Assembly (NCBI GenBank): GCA_002388905.1
Contig: DGNJ01000062.1
Span: 216-39,641, forward strand
Direction: 5' to 3'
From: Cellvibrionales bacterium UBA4495
GTDB lineage: Bacteria; Pseudomonadota; Gammaproteobacteria; Pseudomonadales; Porticoccaceae
DNA: 39,426 nt
Shown here: positions 1 through 7,276 of the stretch, one piece after another
Layout: each line of letters begins with the position of its first letter
Position numbering within the stretch: the stretch's first letter is position 1
Translations under genes and position numbers: made by a program
Notes under the pieces: model-generated
What the model was told of the DNA's origin: nothing
The model's input: the letters and a program-made list of their open reading frames with translations, nothing else
The model's database searches: none

Positions 1-580
1 CGTCAGCCATATGGGTTTTGTGCTGCTGGGCATCTACGCCATGAACGACCTGGCGCTGCGTGGCTCGGTGATGCAGCTGGTCGCCCACGGGCTCAGCACG
101 GCGGCACTCTTTACGATCGTGGGGATGATCCAGGAACGCTGGCATACCCGCGACCTGCGTCGTTTGGGAGGACTCTGGGCCTCGTTACCGCGACTGTCCG
201 GTTTCACCATGCTCTTTGCCCTGGCCTCCCTGGGGCTGCCCGGGCTGGCCAATTTTGTCGCTGAATTCCTGATACTCGCCGGCGCTTTCCAGGCCCATTG
301 GCCCCTGACAGTCATCGCGGCACTGGGTCTGGTGGGAGCGGCGCTCTACGCCCTGCTGATGGTGCAGCGCAGCCTCTGGGGCGAATTTCGGCCGGCGATG
401 GCCAAGCCCGACTGCTCCTGGCGGGAATTGGTCATATTGACCTCCCTGGCGGTGGCGATCATTTACTTCGGCGTGCGGCCCCAGCCGGTGCTGGAGCGGG
501 CGACAGTGCCGACGGTTCCGTCTTCGGCGGACATCGCACCGCCCGTGGCGGCGGCCAATGACGATGGAGGAGCGCCATGA
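1..580 (+). CDS. nuoM: NADH-quinone oxidoreductase subunit M, C-terminal part (partial)
   Basis: This is the last ~192 codons of a proton-pumping membrane subunit of respiratory complex I; the reading frame is open from base 2 and the start lies outside the window. The visible part has hydrophobic helices with the conserved segments HGLSTAALF, GMIQER and LGLPGLANFVAEFL, which are typical of the antiporter-like subunit M near its C-terminus (family knowledge). The tail after about residue 165 is a polar, Ala/Pro-rich extension. The stop overlaps the start of the next gene by four bases (ATGA at 577-580), so the two are almost certainly co-translated in the nuo operon. NuoL is also antiporter-like, but the position directly before nuoN and the short tail favour NuoM. 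Confidence 0.93.
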   Translation, partial: VSHMGFVLLGIYAMNDLALRGSVMQLVAHGLSTAALFTIVGMIQERWHTRDLRRLGGLWASLPRLSGFTMLFALASLGLPGLANFVAEFLILAGAFQAHWPLTVIAALGLVGAALYALLMVQRSLWGEFRPAMAKPDCSWRELVILTSLAVAIIYFGVRPQPVLERATVPTVPSSADIAPPVAAANDDGGAP

Positions 581-2031
581 CGACAGCGGAACTGGCGGCG
601 TTAAGTCCCCTGGTCGCCACGGCACTGACGGCGCTGGTGGCGATGCTGTTGGCGGCCTTCCGGCGCAACCACCGTCTGGTTTTCTGGGTCTGCCAACTGG
701 GCCTGCTTGCGGCCCTGGCCGCTGTCCATGCCTGCGCTCCCGGCGCCGGTACTTCGGTGGTGGGCGCACCGGCCGCTCCCTTGCTGCGCATAGACAATTT
801 CTTTGTCTTTTTTGCCACGCTCTTCCTGTTACTGGCCATGGCCGTGGCGGTCATGCTCGCCCAGTATTTTCGCCGGCGACCCGAGTGCCGGGACGGGGCG
901 GAGGAAGCTTACATACTCCTGGTGGTGGCGGCGCTGGGGGCCCTGGTGCTGGCGGCCGCCGATCACTTTGCCTCCCTGTTTATCGGTGTTGAATTGATGG
1001 GCTTGGCGAGCATTGTCCTGGTGGCTTGGCCATCGGGGGCTGCCAGGGATATGGACCGGTTGCAGGGCCGCAGCCTGGAGGCGGGGCTCAGGTACCTGAT
1101 CCTGTCCGCCGCCGCATCGGCGCTGTTGTTGTTCGGGATCGCGATTCTGTACCTGCAATCCGGCTCCCTGGCATTTGCCGCGATTCCGCCGCGACAGGGT
1201 GACTACCTGATATTGCTGGGCACCGGGCTTTTCCTGGCGGGAATGGCTTTCAAGCTGTCGGTGGTTCCCTTTCACTTGTGGACGGCGGATGTTTACCAGG
1301 GCGCCCCGACCCCGGTCACGGCGCTCATTGCCACGCTTACCAAGGGGGCGCTGATCGCGGTCCTCCTGCGTTTTCTGGCCGCCATGCCCCCTGTCCAGAC
1401 GCAAGCCGCGCTGCCCGCTCTGGTGGTACTGGCTTCCCTGTCCATGGTGGTGGGCAACCTGCTGGCCCTGCGACAGGAAAATATCAAACGCTTGCTGGCC
1501 TATTCCTCCATCGCCCATATGGGCTACCTGCTGGTGCCGGTAATGGCGGCCGGCAGCGGGCAGTTGTCCGCCCAGGCCGTGGCGTTCTACGTGGCCGCCT
1601 ATACGATAACAACCCTGGGGGCGTTCAGCGTGGTCAACGGGGTTTCCGAGGGTGCCGGCAGCGACGGTTACCAGGTGTCGCGCTATCGGGGGTTGTTGTG
1701 GCGCGCCCCCTGGCTGGGCGCGAGCTTCATGCTTATTCTGCTGTCCCTGGCCGGGATTCCCCTGACCCTGGGCTTCGTCGGCAAATTCTATATCTTCGCC
1801 GCCGGCGCGGACGCACGGCTCTGGTTGCCGGTGGCCATGGTGGTGGTGGGTAGCGTCATTGGTCTCTACTACTATCTGCGGATCATCCTGGCCATGGCCC
1901 AGTCGCCGGAGGGTGGGGAAGAAACGCCGGGCGGATGGCGGGAGCGCTGGCTGAGCTACGGCCTTACCGCGCTGCTGGTGGTGCTGGGAATCTATCCCGC
2001 GCCGCTCGTGGACTGGCTGCCGGTACTATAA
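577..2031 (+). CDS. nuoN: NADH-quinone oxidoreductase subunit N
   Basis: A 484-residue polytopic inner-membrane protein of about 14 helices, the normal size for NuoN, the ND2-type antiporter-like subunit of complex I that takes part in proton translocation. The core motif around PFHLWTADVYQGAPTPVTA and the following ATLTKGA (about residues 230-258) is the hallmark of the family; ENIKRLLAYSSIAHMGY (about 302-318) is also typical. It starts within the stop of nuoM (ATGA) and is the usual last gene of a nuo operon. What follows is unrelated, so the operon very probably ends here, although no strong intrinsic terminator is visible after the stop. Confidence 0.97.
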   Translation: MTTAELAALSPLVATALTALVAMLLAAFRRNHRLVFWVCQLGLLAALAAVHACAPGAGTSVVGAPAAPLLRIDNFFVFFATLFLLLAMAVAVMLAQYFRRRPECRDGAEEAYILLVVAALGALVLAAADHFASLFIGVELMGLASIVLVAWPSGAARDMDRLQGRSLEAGLRYLILSAAASALLLFGIAILYLQSGSLAFAAIPPRQGDYLILLGTGLFLAGMAFKLSVVPFHLWTADVYQGAPTPVTALIATLTKGALIAVLLRFLAAMPPVQTQAALPALVVLASLSMVVGNLLALRQENIKRLLAYSSIAHMGYLLVPVMAAGSGQLSAQAVAFYVAAYTITTLGAFSVVNGVSEGAGSDGYQVSRYRGLLWRAPWLGASFMLILLSLAGIPLTLGFVGKFYIFAAGADARLWLPVAMVVVGSVIGLYYYLRIILAMAQSPEGGEETPGGWRERWLSYGLTALLVVLGIYPAPLVDWLPVL

Positions 2032-2074
2032 TGGAGCAGGATGCCCGGATTTGCGCGGCGGGGGTGAAACCGTT

Positions 2075-2536
2075 ATGAAAACCTTTGAGACACTCCGTGC
2101 GGTGGTCGATAATGCGATCGGCCTACACCACCACGCTGCCGCGATTTACCGGCAACTGGACCAGTGTGTAAGCGACCCCCGGGGGCGCATGCTTCTGGCC
2201 TACATGGCAGATCATCAGGGCCAAATGGAAAAGCACGTTGGCAAGGTCAAGCAAGGCGCCCCTGAATCGGTTCTCGACACTTATATCCAGTTCACTCTCG
2301 AGGAAGCGCCCCTGCGTTTCCTGGAAAACCTGCTGGCGGAGATCGACGTACCCGGCGCGGATGACATCAGTGCACTGGGCGGTCGTGTCGATGATTATCT
2401 GGTGGATCTTTTCGATGCCGCGGCCCAGGAAGTCGACACCGCAAAGGGTGCCGAATTTCTGCGGGAACTGGCTGAACTGGAACAGCTGGAGAGAAAAAAA
2501 CTGACCCGTACGATTGCATCGATGATGGATATGTAA
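2075..2536 (+). CDS. Small ferritin-like helical protein
   Basis: A 153-residue soluble protein with long amphipathic helices and repeated His/Glu pairs (GLHHHAAAIYRQL near the start, MADHQGQMEKHVGK about residue 50, FLRELAELEQLERKK at the end). The pattern suggests a four-helix ferritin/rubrerythrin-like bundle that might bind metal; that fold call is inference. The frame is open a further eight codons upstream to a TTG at 2051, but the ATG at 2075 is preceded by a G-rich stretch (GGCGGGGG) at ribosome-binding distance and is preferred. It lies 43 bases after nuoN on the same strand, so it could be read through from the nuo operon. The exact family and function are not recognised. Confidence 0.75.
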   Translation: MKTFETLRAVVDNAIGLHHHAAAIYRQLDQCVSDPRGRMLLAYMADHQGQMEKHVGKVKQGAPESVLDTYIQFTLEEAPLRFLENLLAEIDVPGADDISALGGRVDDYLVDLFDAAAQEVDTAKGAEFLRELAELEQLERKKLTRTIASMMDM

Positions 2537-2626
2537 AAGCCGGCAGCCTGTTTTGACAGCGGGGTAACGGTCTGCTTTCGTTTTGGGTCATGCGATACGC
2601 AAACGGATGGTTTTTATTGCTTGTCG

Positions 2627-3274
2627 ATGTCAATGAATGACCTGCTTCCCTGGCTTAACAAAAACGCGGCGCTCCTGTCCTCCCTTGCCAGCCTGCTCAT
2701 GGTGGCCATCTGGATTTTCTATGCCTACCTGTTCCACCGCGACTTCAAGGGTCGTTACAACCCGCAGGTGATTATCCACCAGGCGCCGGATACCGGCCTG
2801 GACTCCCTGTGCATCATCGTCAACCTGGGTCAGCAGATGATCAACCTGGTGGCGGTGACGGCGGTGGCTCATACCGACGACGGCAGGATTGCCCGGGAAA
2901 TCACCCAATACCGACGCACATCCAGTGACTGGGACAACGACTGGCAATTGCGCTCGGTGCTGAAACAAGGGCCCCTGGCATCCGGCGAACCCCTCCACCT
3001 GGGCTCATTCCAGGAGATCCTCGATGACATGGCTATCCGGGTCGAGGACCGCGACGGCGGTGACGGGGCTGGCGGGGAGAAAAGCTTCACCCTGGAGATC
3101 CGGGGCATCTTCTATGTGGGCTCCCGGGCCGAGCCCATTGGCTTCCAGCGATTTTTCACCATCGACCGGCAAGCCGAGCGTGCCCAGGTGGTACCCACCA
3201 CGCTCAAGACCGTGCAACTGGTGACCTTCTGGCAGAAGAAGCGCGTCAAGCACTGGCTCAATACATTGCCCTGA
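2627..3274 (+). CDS. Membrane-anchored protein of unknown function
   Basis: About 215 residues. A single strongly hydrophobic segment near the N-terminus (NKNAALLSSLASLLMVAIWI, followed by FYAYLF) is followed by a soluble, mostly beta-predicted domain. The layout is that of a one-pass inner-membrane protein with a cytoplasmic or periplasmic globular domain. No catalytic motif is visible. The start is uncertain: TTG at 2621 and ATGs at 2627 and 2633 are in frame, and a weak GGATGG at 2605-2610 would suit the TTG. It lies 90 bases after the ferritin-like gene on the same strand. I do not recognise a family. Confidence 0.7.
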   Translation: MSMNDLLPWLNKNAALLSSLASLLMVAIWIFYAYLFHRDFKGRYNPQVIIHQAPDTGLDSLCIIVNLGQQMINLVAVTAVAHTDDGRIAREITQYRRTSSDWDNDWQLRSVLKQGPLASGEPLHLGSFQEILDDMAIRVEDRDGGDGAGGEKSFTLEIRGIFYVGSRAEPIGFQRFFTIDRQAERAQVVPTTLKTVQLVTFWQKKRVKHWLNTLP

Positions 3275-3393
3275 ACATTGTCGTGGTCCTGCTGGAAAGG
3301 GACGGTTTTTATCGGGACACGGCGGTCGATGCCGGGACGTTCTATTGCAGATTAATAGTGCCCGCTGAATTATTTTAGGGTCGGTGGCATCTG

Positions 3394-3410
3394 CATATGC
3401 CAGGCATATG
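3394..3410. promoter_or_regulatory. Perfect 17-bp palindrome, candidate operator
   Basis: CATATGCC-A-GGCATATG is a perfect inverted repeat with 8-bp arms and a 1-bp centre. It sits 40 bp before the GTG start of the amidohydrolase gene in an otherwise non-coding 175-bp gap, the usual place for a dimeric regulator. No regulator gene is adjacent. The palindrome is seen directly; its role as an operator is inference. Confidence 0.5.
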
Positions 3411-3449
3411 AACTAGTCTTTCCCTACAGTTTGTCCTGGATATAAATTT

Positions 3450-4712
3450 GTGCCGGAAAGAAGCGAGTCAAAAACCTGTATCAGGGCCGACCTGCTGATT
3501 CCGGGCGCCGGTGAACCGGTCCGCGACGGCGTCGTGTTTATCGATGACGGCAATATCCACTGGGCGGGCCCCGCCGACGAACTGCCGGATGGAGAGGTTC
3601 CCCGGGATGCCATCAAGGTGCCCTGCCTGATGCCCGGACTCTGGGATTGCCACGTCCATATGACGGGACTGGTCCGGACCAGTCTCGACGAGGTTATGCG
3701 AGTGCCGGTGCCCGTCGCCGCCGCCCGCGCCTGCCGGGATGCGCAAGCCGCCCTGAATGCGGGGGTAACCAGTGTCCGGGAGGTGGGCGGTTACGGTATC
3801 CACCTGGCCAAGGCCATCGACGAAGGCAGTATCCCCGGTCCCCACGTTTATGCGGCGGGGGATCTGATTTCACCCACCGGTGGCCATGCGGATCTCCATA
3901 CCTACTCCACCGGGTGCGTGGCCGATCTGGCGGCGCGCGGTGGCTGGCTGCATACCTGCGACGGCGAAGCCGAATGCCTGCGGGCGGTACGCCTCCAGTT
4001 GCGCCGGGGCGCCAGGCTGGTCAAGGTCTGTGCGTCCGGCGGGGTGCTGACCACCTACGACGATCCCCACCACCAGCAGTTCAGCGACCGGGAACTGGCC
4101 ACTATTGTCGAGGAAGCGGCGCTGTCGGACCGGATCGTGGCCGCCCACTGTCACGGCAAGGCCGGCATTATGGCGGCTCTTCGGGCCGGGGTGCGCACCA
4201 TCGAGCACGGAACTTTTCTCGATGAGGAATGTGCCGAAGCCATGAAGGCGGCCGACGCGATCCTTGTCACCACCCGCTTCGTCAAGGTGCGGATGATGGA
4301 GCACGGCCGTCGCACCGGGCTTCCCGACTACGCCTGGAAAAAACTGGTGGAAACGGCGGACGCCCACCGCCGGGCGGTGGAACTGGCGGTGGCCACGGGT
4401 GTGCGTATCGCCTCGGGCACGGACACCCTCACCAGCGGACCGGACACGGCCCTGCCCTGGGGCCTGCACGGCATGGAGCCGGGCCTGCTGGTGGAAGCCG
4501 GCATGACACCGCTCCAGGCTATCCGCGCGGCAACCGCCGATGCGCCCGCGACCCTGGGCCCCCAGGCGCCGCGCAGCGGCCGGGTGGAGACGGGCTACGA
4601 TGCGGACCTGGTTGCCCTCACGGCCAGCCCACTGGACGACATTGGCGTTCTCGCCGATGCCGACAAGGTCAGCCATGTCTGGAAATCCGGTGCCCTGGTC
4701 AAGCACCCCTGA
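3450..4712 (+). CDS. Amidohydrolase family protein (imidazolonepropionase/prolidase-like)
   Basis: A 420-residue metal-dependent hydrolase of the amidohydrolase superfamily, at its usual length. The full binuclear site is visible: HVH (H68, H70) after the first beta strand, the likely carboxylated lysine in VKVCASGG (K192), H233 in AAHCHG, H253 in TIEHGTF and the catalytic D325 in ASGTDT. Related enzymes hydrolyse cyclic amides (imidazolonepropionase) or Xaa-Pro dipeptides, so an amide or cyclic amidine substrate is plausible; the true substrate is unknown. The start is GTG; an in-frame TAG at 3414 leaves no upstream choice, and the ribosome-binding site is weak. It is followed after 20 bases by an aldehyde dehydrogenase on the same strand and then by a convergent EctB/M24 pair. 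In that context it could supply the deacetylase or ring-opening step of an ectoine-like pathway (inference). Confidence 0.85.
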   Translation: MPERSESKTCIRADLLIPGAGEPVRDGVVFIDDGNIHWAGPADELPDGEVPRDAIKVPCLMPGLWDCHVHMTGLVRTSLDEVMRVPVPVAAARACRDAQAALNAGVTSVREVGGYGIHLAKAIDEGSIPGPHVYAAGDLISPTGGHADLHTYSTGCVADLAARGGWLHTCDGEAECLRAVRLQLRRGARLVKVCASGGVLTTYDDPHHQQFSDRELATIVEEAALSDRIVAAHCHGKAGIMAALRAGVRTIEHGTFLDEECAEAMKAADAILVTTRFVKVRMMEHGRRTGLPDYAWKKLVETADAHRRAVELAVATGVRIASGTDTLTSGPDTALPWGLHGMEPGLLVEAGMTPLQAIRAATADAPATLGPQAPRSGRVETGYDADLVALTASPLDDIGVLADADKVSHVWKSGALVKHP

Positions 4713-4732
4713 TATCCATTGCGGGAGTAACC

Positions 4733-6097
4733 ATGTTTGAGTCCATCAACCCCGTCACCGAAACCGTTTTCGAGCGAGTGGGCCTCGACGATGCCGAAAC
4801 CATCGATACCAGGCTGGAAGCTGCCCGACGGAGCTTTGCCAGGTGGCGTTCCCTGACGTTCGCCGAGCGCGCGGATTTTATCAGGGCCTTCGCCCGTTGC
4901 CTGCGGGATGACCGGGAGGAATTGGGTTTCCTGATGACCCGGGAAATGGGCAAACCCATCGCGGAATCCCGGGGCGAAGTGGATAAGGCGGCCTGGTGTT
5001 TCGAGCACTATGCGGACCATGCCGCCGACTACCTGGCAGATATCGACCTCGAATCCGATGCCCGGCACAGCTATGTCCAGCATCTGCCCCTGGGCACCGT
5101 TTTCGGCATTCTGCCCTGGAACTCGCCACTGTGGCTTGCCTCCCGCTGTGCCGCGCCGGCCCTGATGGCGGGCAATACCGTCATCATCAAGCCCGATTCG
5201 CACCTTCCCGGCTGCACCGGGGCCCTGGCTTCCCGGGCCCGGCAGACCCTGCCGGAAGGGGTCCTGCAGTTTATCCATGTGGACAACGACGGCGCGGAGC
5301 GCGTGCTGCGGGATAGCCGGGTCCAGGCGGTGTCATTTACGGGTTCGAGCAAGGCGGGCAAGATCGTCGGCGCCATCGCCGGCAGCGAGGCCAAACCCGC
5401 GGTGCTGGAACTGGGAGGCTCGGACCCGGCCATTGTCCTGGCCGATGCCGATCTCGACGCCGCCGCCGAAACCATCAAGACCTCGCGCATGATCAACGCC
5501 GGACAATCCTGCATCGCCGCCAAGCGCATACTGGTGGAAGAGACTGTCTATGACGACTTTATCGGGAAAATGAAAGGCTTTCTGGAAGCCCTGCGAATGG
5601 GCGACCCCGAAGATCCGGACACGGATATCGGACCCCTGGCGCGGGCGGATCTGCGGGACGAGTTGCACCGGCAGGTGCGGGCCAGCATCGATGCGGGCGC
5701 GCGCTGTGTGCTGGGCGGGGAAATCCCCGACCGAAAGGGCTTTTTCTACCCGCCCACACTGCTGGTCGACGTGCCGGAAAACGCGGCGGCTTTCACCCAG
5801 GAAACTTTCGGGCCGGTGGCGGCAGTGACGCCGGTCAAGGATGCGGGGCACGCCCTGGCGCTGGCCAACCATACAGCCTACGGCCTGGCCGCCAGTATCT
5901 GGACGGAGCGGCAACGCGGCGAAGCCCTGGCCGCGCAACTGGAAGCCGGACAGGTGGCGGTCAATGGGCTGGTGAAGACCGATCCCCGCCTACCCAGCGG
6001 GGGTATCAAATCGTCGGGGCTGGGCCGCGAACTGGGACCCCACGGCATCCGGGAATTCGTCAATGTCCAGCAGGTGTGGGTGGGCCCGGCCCGGTGA
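4733..6097 (+). CDS. NAD(P)-dependent semialdehyde dehydrogenase (succinate/aspartate semialdehyde type)
   Basis: A 454-residue aldehyde dehydrogenase, matching the compact succinate-semialdehyde dehydrogenase (Sad/GabD) group. The catalytic residues are present: N130 in GILPWNSP, general base E226 in VLELGGSDP and nucleophile C260 in NAGQSCIAAKR; FTGSSKAG (202-209) is the cofactor-loop motif. The ATG at 4733 has GGGAG at 4723-4727; the frame is open further upstream, but that part overlaps the amidohydrolase gene in another frame and is not credible coding. DoeC, the aspartate-semialdehyde dehydrogenase of ectoine degradation, belongs to this general group, and the convergent neighbours are an EctB-type aminotransferase and a DoeA-like hydrolase. 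Oxidation of aspartate semialdehyde to aspartate is therefore the favoured guess; succinate semialdehyde is the alternative. Confidence 0.9.
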   Translation: MFESINPVTETVFERVGLDDAETIDTRLEAARRSFARWRSLTFAERADFIRAFARCLRDDREELGFLMTREMGKPIAESRGEVDKAAWCFEHYADHAADYLADIDLESDARHSYVQHLPLGTVFGILPWNSPLWLASRCAAPALMAGNTVIIKPDSHLPGCTGALASRARQTLPEGVLQFIHVDNDGAERVLRDSRVQAVSFTGSSKAGKIVGAIAGSEAKPAVLELGGSDPAIVLADADLDAAAETIKTSRMINAGQSCIAAKRILVEETVYDDFIGKMKGFLEALRMGDPEDPDTDIGPLARADLRDELHRQVRASIDAGARCVLGGEIPDRKGFFYPPTLLVDVPENAAAFTQETFGPVAAVTPVKDAGHALALANHTAYGLAASIWTERQRGEALAAQLEAGQVAVNGLVKTDPRLPSGGIKSSGLGRELGPHGIREFVNVQQVWVGPAR

Positions 6098-6112
6098 ATC
6101 GACAGCAAAAGG

Positions 6113-7276
6113 TCAGCCCTTGACCACGAATTCACGATCCAGCGTGTAAAAGGATTCGCAGCCGTCCTCGGTGATCAGCAGGGTGTCGGAAATGCCCGCG
6201 GTCTTGTCCCCCTCGATGCCCCACATCCACGGAATCAGGTGCAGGGTCATGCCGGGTTTCAGGTAGGTGGAGTTGCCCTGCTTGAGACTGAGCATATAGC
6301 CTTCGTCCCAGCTCGGGGGGAAGGAAATGCCGATGGAATAACCGGCCCGGGTGATCAGAGAGGCGCCGGAACTGTTGTCGAGGATGATATTGCGTATCAA
6401 CAGGTCAGCATCGGACGCGGTGACGCCGGGCTTGAGCAGCTTATAAGCCTCGTCGAGTGCCGATAGCATGACATTCTCGGCCTCTGCCATGGCCCCGGAA
6501 AGCTCTCCCAGTACCACCGTGCGCATCATCGCCGTGTGATAGCGTCGGTAGCAGCCACCGAGCTCGAGATAAACATGTTCGCCGGCCTTTACTTCCCGGC
6601 CTTCCCAGGTGGCGTGGCCGATCATGGTCCTTGGCCCCGAGGTGACGAAAGGCAGGACCGCCGGGTATTCGCCGCCGGCGGAGAACATGGCCTCACAGGC
6701 GGCGCCGGCGATTTCGTTCTCGGTAACGCCGGGGGCCACGGCCTCCCAGGCTGCTTTCATGCCGGCTTCCGTGGCCCTGGCGGCCCGTTTCATGACCTCG
6801 ATTTCGCACTCGGACTTGCATATCCGGCCCTCCTCGACGATGCCGTAGCAGTCCACCAGTTCGCCGTCGGCCAGGGCTGTCTTGATCTGGTCCTGATGGT
6901 AGGCGGGAAAAAAATAGCTGTTGCGCTCGTAGCCGATCCGTTTGCGACCCAGGCCCCGCTCGCACAACGCCTTGTAGAGGGTTTCTATGGCATCGCCGGT
7001 ATCGGGGTAGGTGGTGTAGTCCTCCACCCAGGTCCGGGCCTCGATGTTGGAGGCTTCCATCTGCCGGGTGACCATGAAGGGTTCTTTTTCCAGGGGCACC
7101 ACCACGCACTGGAAATAGGTATAGACCGGCGTCTGGTACTCGGTGAGATAGAGGATATTGGCCGGATCGGAAATAATCACCGCATCCAGGCGGCGTTCGG
7201 CCATGCGTTGCCGGAGCGCTTCCAGGCGGCGCTCGTGCTCTTCCATGGGAAAGGTCATGTCGTCCCGGTTACGCAT
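6113..7276 (-). CDS. M24-fold, creatinase/ectoine-hydrolase-like hydrolase (DoeA-like)
   Basis: A 387-residue pita-bread-fold protein with an N-terminal creatinase domain (about 1-155) and a C-terminal M24 domain. Aminopeptidase P-type metal ligands are replaced: the first Asp is E238 (YLELGG), the second Asp is A249 (YHTAMMRT), the ligand His is Y313 in AGYSIGISFPP and the last Glu is S363. H221 (GHATW) is kept. Loss of the metal site with GYSIG and PPxW retained is what I associate with creatinase and the ectoine hydrolase DoeA/EutD, not a dipeptidase. The ATG at 7276 has GGGGAGG six bases upstream and overlaps the aminotransferase stop in ATGCGTAA, indicating translational coupling. The likely reaction is hydrolytic opening of an ectoine-like cyclic amidine or cleavage of a C-N bond; the substrate is unproven. 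Confidence 0.82.
   Translation of the reverse strand: MRNRDDMTFPMEEHERRLEALRQRMAERRLDAVIISDPANILYLTEYQTPVYTYFQCVVVPLEKEPFMVTRQMEASNIEARTWVEDYTTYPDTGDAIETLYKALCERGLGRKRIGYERNSYFFPAYHQDQIKTALADGELVDCYGIVEEGRICKSECEIEVMKRAARATEAGMKAAWEAVAPGVTENEIAGAACEAMFSAGGEYPAVLPFVTSGPRTMIGHATWEGREVKAGEHVYLELGGCYRRYHTAMMRTVVLGELSGAMAEAENVMLSALDEAYKLLKPGVTASDADLLIRNIILDNSSGASLITRAGYSIGISFPPSWDEGYMLSLKQGNSTYLKPGMTLHLIPWMWGIEGDKTAGISDTLLITEDGCESFYTLDREFVVKG

Noticed and set aside
4229..4732. Upstream extension of the aldehyde dehydrogenase frame
   Set aside because: It overlaps the amidohydrolase in another frame and gives Gly/Arg/Pro-rich nonsense; ATG 4733 has a proper ribosome-binding site.
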